Assembly (NCBI GenBank): GCA_017795005.1
Contig: CP051242.1
Coordinates: 2,442,976 to 2,506,975 of the forward strand
Direction of reading: 5' to 3'
Source of the DNA: Balneolaceae bacterium
GTDB lineage: Bacteria > Bacteroidota > Rhodothermia > Balneolales > Balneolaceae
Length of the DNA stretch: 64,000 nucleotides
The notes below the pieces were generated by a model that was given only the letters and a program-made list of their open reading frames with translations, was not told where the DNA came from and searched no databases. The translations under genes were made by a program, and so were the position numbers. Shown here piece after piece: positions 61,259-64,000 of this stretch. Within the stretch, counting starts at the first letter, position 1; the number at the start of each line of letters is the position of its first letter.

Positions 61259-62427
61259 AATTCGAATACACCATGCGCTGGTATGGACCAAAAGATGATA
61301 TTTCTCTAAGTGAGATCAAACAATGTGGGGCAACTGGAATTGTAACCGCATTACATGATATTCCTTATGGTGAAGTCTGGCCTGTTAAGGAAATCAGGAA
61401 AAGAAAAAAGATGATTGAGAAAGCCGGGATGAGGTGGTCCGTCGTCGAAAGTGTTCCGGTACATGAAGACATCAAAAAGAAAAGCGGAAATTACCTTGAG
61501 TACATTGAAAACTATAAACAGACTCTAAGAAATTTATCCGAGTGTGATATTTATACAGTCTGTTATAATTTCATGCCTGTTTTAGATTGGATTCGTACCG
61601 ACTTAAATTATCGATTGGATAACGGCACCTATGCCCTTCGCTTCGATGCTACCCAATTTATTGCATTCGATTTGTTCATTCTGGAACGAGATGGTGCTAC
61701 CGAACAATATTCAAAAGATACCATTGCAAAGGCAGAGGCTTACTACAAGCTTCTATCAAAAAAGCAGATCAAGGAATTAATCAGCAACATCATTGAAGGT
61801 ATTCCTGGTGGTAAATCAGGTTTAACATTGGAACGAGTTCGTGAGATCATTGAGGAATACAAAGAATATGATCACGAAAAAATTCACGAACACTTACAGT
61901 TTTTTCTTGAGCAAGTAATCCCTGTTGCAGAGGATGTTGGGGTCTTGATGTGTATTCATCCCGATGATCCGCCCTACTCTGTATTTGGATTACCAAGGAT
62001 TGTTGGGACAAATGCAGATATTGACCGACTTTTGAACGCTGTTCCTTCAAAATACAATGGTATAACACTTTGCACAGGATCCTACGCGGTTCGACCTGAA
62101 AACGATCTGATTGAAATTGTAAGTAAACATGCTGAACGAATTCATTTTCTGCATTTCAGGAGTATTCAAAGAGAACCGGATCAAAGTTTCTACGAAGCGA
62201 ATCACTTAAAAGGAGACTCAAATATTGTTTCTGTGATGAATGCGGTGATTAATTCAGACAAATTACACCCAGACCTTCATATTCCGGTACGTCCTGATCA
62301 TGGTCACAAAATGCTTTACGATATTCCAATGCATCATTATCCCGGTTATTCCTTAATTGGCAGACTTCAGGGGTTAAGCGAGCTTAAGGGAATGGAACAA
62401 GGGCTTCGTTATAACTTGAAAACATAA
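61255..62427 (+). CDS. uxuA: Mannonate dehydratase
   Basis: Dehydrates D-mannonate to KDG. 390 residues, TIM-barrel family related to sugar isomerases. Motifs include TMRWYGPKDDISLSEIKQCG (5-24), the metal-site region CIHPDDPP near 222, LCTGSYAVRPENDL near 272 and HFRSIQ near 300. The N-terminal half has VVESVPVHEDIK near 62. The product feeds the kinase encoded just before. Fructuronate reductase (uxuB), which would link uxaC to this step, is not in view. Confidence 0.94.
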   Translation: MKFEYTMRWYGPKDDISLSEIKQCGATGIVTALHDIPYGEVWPVKEIRKRKKMIEKAGMRWSVVESVPVHEDIKKKSGNYLEYIENYKQTLRNLSECDIYTVCYNFMPVLDWIRTDLNYRLDNGTYALRFDATQFIAFDLFILERDGATEQYSKDTIAKAEAYYKLLSKKQIKELISNIIEGIPGGKSGLTLERVREIIEEYKEYDHEKIHEHLQFFLEQVIPVAEDVGVLMCIHPDDPPYSVFGLPRIVGTNADIDRLLNAVPSKYNGITLCTGSYAVRPENDLIEIVSKHAERIHFLHFRSIQREPDQSFYEANHLKGDSNIVSVMNAVINSDKLHPDLHIPVRPDHGHKMLYDIPMHHYPGYSLIGRLQGLSELKGMEQGLRYNLKT

Positions 62428-62478
62428 GTGAAGTTTAAAAGGATTTAGTGTTTATTAACTGAAATTTTTATTTAACAC

Positions 62479-63150
62479 ATGGCAAGATTTTCACGCATAG
62501 AAGTAGCATCGGTAATGGAAGAAACAGGATTAGTTCCTCTTTTCTTTCATCAAGAACTTGAAGTCAGTAAACAGGTACTGAAAGCTTGTTATAATGGTGG
62601 TGCAAGACTTTTAGAGTTCACAAGTCGTGGAGATTTTGCGCATGAAATCTTTGGCGAATTAAATAAATATGCCGCCAAAGAACTTCCTGAAATGATTTTA
62701 GGAGTAGGCTCTGTGACTGATGCAGCTTCAGCATCTTTATTTATGGGACTTGGTGCTAACTTTGTGGTAACCCCTGTTCTTAGGAAAGACATTGCCATTG
62801 TTTGTAATCGAAGAAAATTACTTTGGTCACCGGGCTGTGGCTCGCTTACCGAAATTGCCCAAGCTGAAGAACTGGGAGCTGAAATTATTAAGGTTTTTCC
62901 TGGCAGTTCCCTTGGACCGGATTTTGTTAAAGCGATCAAAGGTCCATGTCCCTGGACCAGTATTATGCCTACCGGTGGAGTTACTGCCGAAAAAGAGAAT
63001 TTGGAAGCATGGTTTAAGGCTGGAGTAACCTGTGTAGGTATGGGTTCTCAATTAATTACTAAGGAATATCTGGCTTCAAAAGACTTTGACGGGCTGGAAA
63101 ATCATATTCGCGCTACTGTTGAGCTTATCAAATCTATTCGAAATAAGTAA
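62479..63150 (+). CDS. eda: KDPG/KHG aldolase
   Basis: Cleaves KDPG to pyruvate and glyceraldehyde 3-phosphate, and often 4-hydroxy-2-oxoglutarate too. 223 residues, class I aldolase barrel with the Schiff-base lysine in IIKVFPGS (Lys138) and the phosphate-binding loop near PTGGVTAEKENLEAW (near 169). EFTSRGDF near 49 stands where the common LRT motif is. With kdgK and uxuA it completes the lower uronate route; 51 nt from uxuA, so likely the same operon. Confidence 0.92.
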   Translation: MARFSRIEVASVMEETGLVPLFFHQELEVSKQVLKACYNGGARLLEFTSRGDFAHEIFGELNKYAAKELPEMILGVGSVTDAASASLFMGLGANFVVTPVLRKDIAIVCNRRKLLWSPGCGSLTEIAQAEELGAEIIKVFPGSSLGPDFVKAIKGPCPWTSIMPTGGVTAEKENLEAWFKAGVTCVGMGSQLITKEYLASKDFDGLENHIRATVELIKSIRNK

Positions 63151-63154
63151 TTCT

Positions 63155-64000
63155 ATGCGAAATAAAATCACGGTATTACTATTTATTTTCGTAAGCGCTT
63201 TTCTGAGTAGCTGTTCAAAATCTTCCTCTACAAAAACCATTCATCTGGCTCATGCATTGAATACTAAACATCCTGTTCATTTAGGAATTACCAGGATGGC
63301 AGAATTAGTTGAGGAAAATTCTGAAGGTCGTTTAACAATAAAAGTATACCCAAACCAACAATTGGGAACCGAACGTGAAGCATTAGAACTTTTGCAGATT
63401 GGAAGCATCGGTATGACAAAAGTATCTGCAGCTGCTATTGAAAATTTTGTTCCGGAGCTCAGAGTTTACAGTCTCCCTTATTTATTCAGAGATGACGCAC
63501 ATATACAATCTGTTTTAAATGGAGAAATCGGGAAAGAACTTCTTCTAGCAGGTGAAGAGTACTGGCTTAGGGGTTTAACCTATTATGATGCTGGTAAGCG
63601 AAGTTTTTACACTAAAGACCAACCCATCCTTACTCCCGACGACCTCCAGGGTTTAAAAATTCGTGTTATGGAAAGTCAGATGTCAATGAGTATGGTTCGC
63701 AGTTTGAATGGCTCCCCTACTCCTATCTCATTTGGCGAATTATATACCGCTTTACAACAGGGTGTAGTAGATGGAGCAGAAAATAATCCTCCTTCCTATT
63801 TCTCTTCCAGGCATTATGAAGTAGCAAAATATTATAGCCTGGACGAACACCTGATGATTCCTGATTTACTGATTATTAGTACATTGGTTTGGAATAATTT
63901 GACCATACAGGAACAAGAATGGATTCAGGCAGCTGCAGATTCTTCTTCCAGCTATCAGTTTCAGGTTTGGGCAGAATCTGAGAAAGAAGCTCTTGCTGAA
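63155..64000 (+). CDS. TRAP transporter solute-binding lipoprotein (DctP family), 3' end cut by window edge
   Basis: Begins 4 nt after the aldolase stop; 282 codons are inside the window with no stop. The N-terminus is a lipoprotein signal (LSSC, Cys20). The mature part has the DctP/TAXI order: HLAHALNTKHPVHLG near 30, the YPNQQLGTEREALELLQIG segment near 63, the conserved ligand-binding Arg in LKIRVMES near 170, and QQGVVDGAENN near 203. Given the upstream genes, glucuronate or another uronate is the likely substrate. The membrane subunits would lie beyond 64000. Confidence 0.9.
   Translation, partial: MRNKITVLLFIFVSAFLSSCSKSSSTKTIHLAHALNTKHPVHLGITRMAELVEENSEGRLTIKVYPNQQLGTEREALELLQIGSIGMTKVSAAAIENFVPELRVYSLPYLFRDDAHIQSVLNGEIGKELLLAGEEYWLRGLTYYDAGKRSFYTKDQPILTPDDLQGLKIRVMESQMSMSMVRSLNGSPTPISFGELYTALQQGVVDGAENNPPSYFSSRHYEVAKYYSLDEHLMIPDLLIISTLVWNNLTIQEQEWIQAAADSSSSYQFQVWAESEKEALAE

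Noticed and set aside
1-64000. tRNA, rRNA, transposase, phage or restriction-system genes
   Set aside because: I looked for cloverleaf-type sequences and typical protein motifs on both strands and found none that I could support.

Overview
The window looks like chromosomal DNA of a free-living, probably marine, Bacteroidota/Balneolota-type bacterium (a Balneolaceae-like organism is my best guess). Reasons: AT-rich DNA, many lipoproteins and signal-peptide proteins, two TonB-dependent receptors with carboxypeptidase-regulatory-like N-termini, a FecI/FecR-type sigma/anti-sigma system, a Reg_prop sensor, DUF5916, tricorn-like and M14 secreted peptidases, PPDK, and a uronate pathway followed by a TRAP-type solute-binding protein. 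This assignment is inference; there is no rRNA or tRNA in the window to test it.

Layout. 1-9.7 kb: the 3'-truncated gene of a TPR sensor histidine kinase, a small ORF behind a leader terminator, an EF-G-like GTPase, type I asparaginase, a PolB-type 3'-5' exonuclease, a lipoprotein and an AmtB ammonium channel. 9.8-16.2 kb: envelope proteins, a mercuric-reductase-like flavoprotein, PPDK and two tandem paralogous small membrane proteins. 16.3-19.4 kb: a probable zinc-acquisition operon (His/Cys-rich small protein, His-rich lipoprotein, ZnuD-like TonB receptor). 19.6-23.6 kb: LEA2-type lipoprotein, Ogt, secreted amidohydrolase, barrel protein and PepSY protein. 24-37.3 kb: secreted peptidases (tricorn-like; an M14 peptidase broken by a one-base frameshift), AsmA-like protein, DUF5916 protein, serine/threonine dehydratase-like enzyme and a GH3 glucosidase. 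37.5-43.5 kb: a VWA protein, then a four-gene operon of paralogous single-pass membrane proteins built from an exact 30-residue tandem repeat. I do not recognise this family, and it is the best candidate here for an undescribed system. 43.6-48.7 kb: an MsbA-like ABC exporter, an NfeD plus two SPFH-protein operon, and an M23 peptidase. 48.8-58.6 kb: an ECF sigma factor, 1.4 kb of repeat and pseudogene debris, a lipoprotein, FecR, a TonB receptor with an STN-like domain, and a large sensor adenylate cyclase carrying 14 propeller blades. 58.7-64 kb: glucuronate catabolism (uxaC, kdgK, uxuA, KDPG aldolase) and the start of a TRAP binding protein.

Intergenic DNA holds several families of small palindromic elements (at 5.5, 6.8, 23.75, 23.9, 34.9, 43.5, 47.9, 49.4 and 49.9 kb). 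Some have paired hairpins with complementary loops, and a pair of 117-bp direct repeats brackets a decayed DUF559 gene. No CRISPR array, prophage, transposase, rRNA or tRNA was seen. All domain names come from reading motifs in the translations; no database search was possible.
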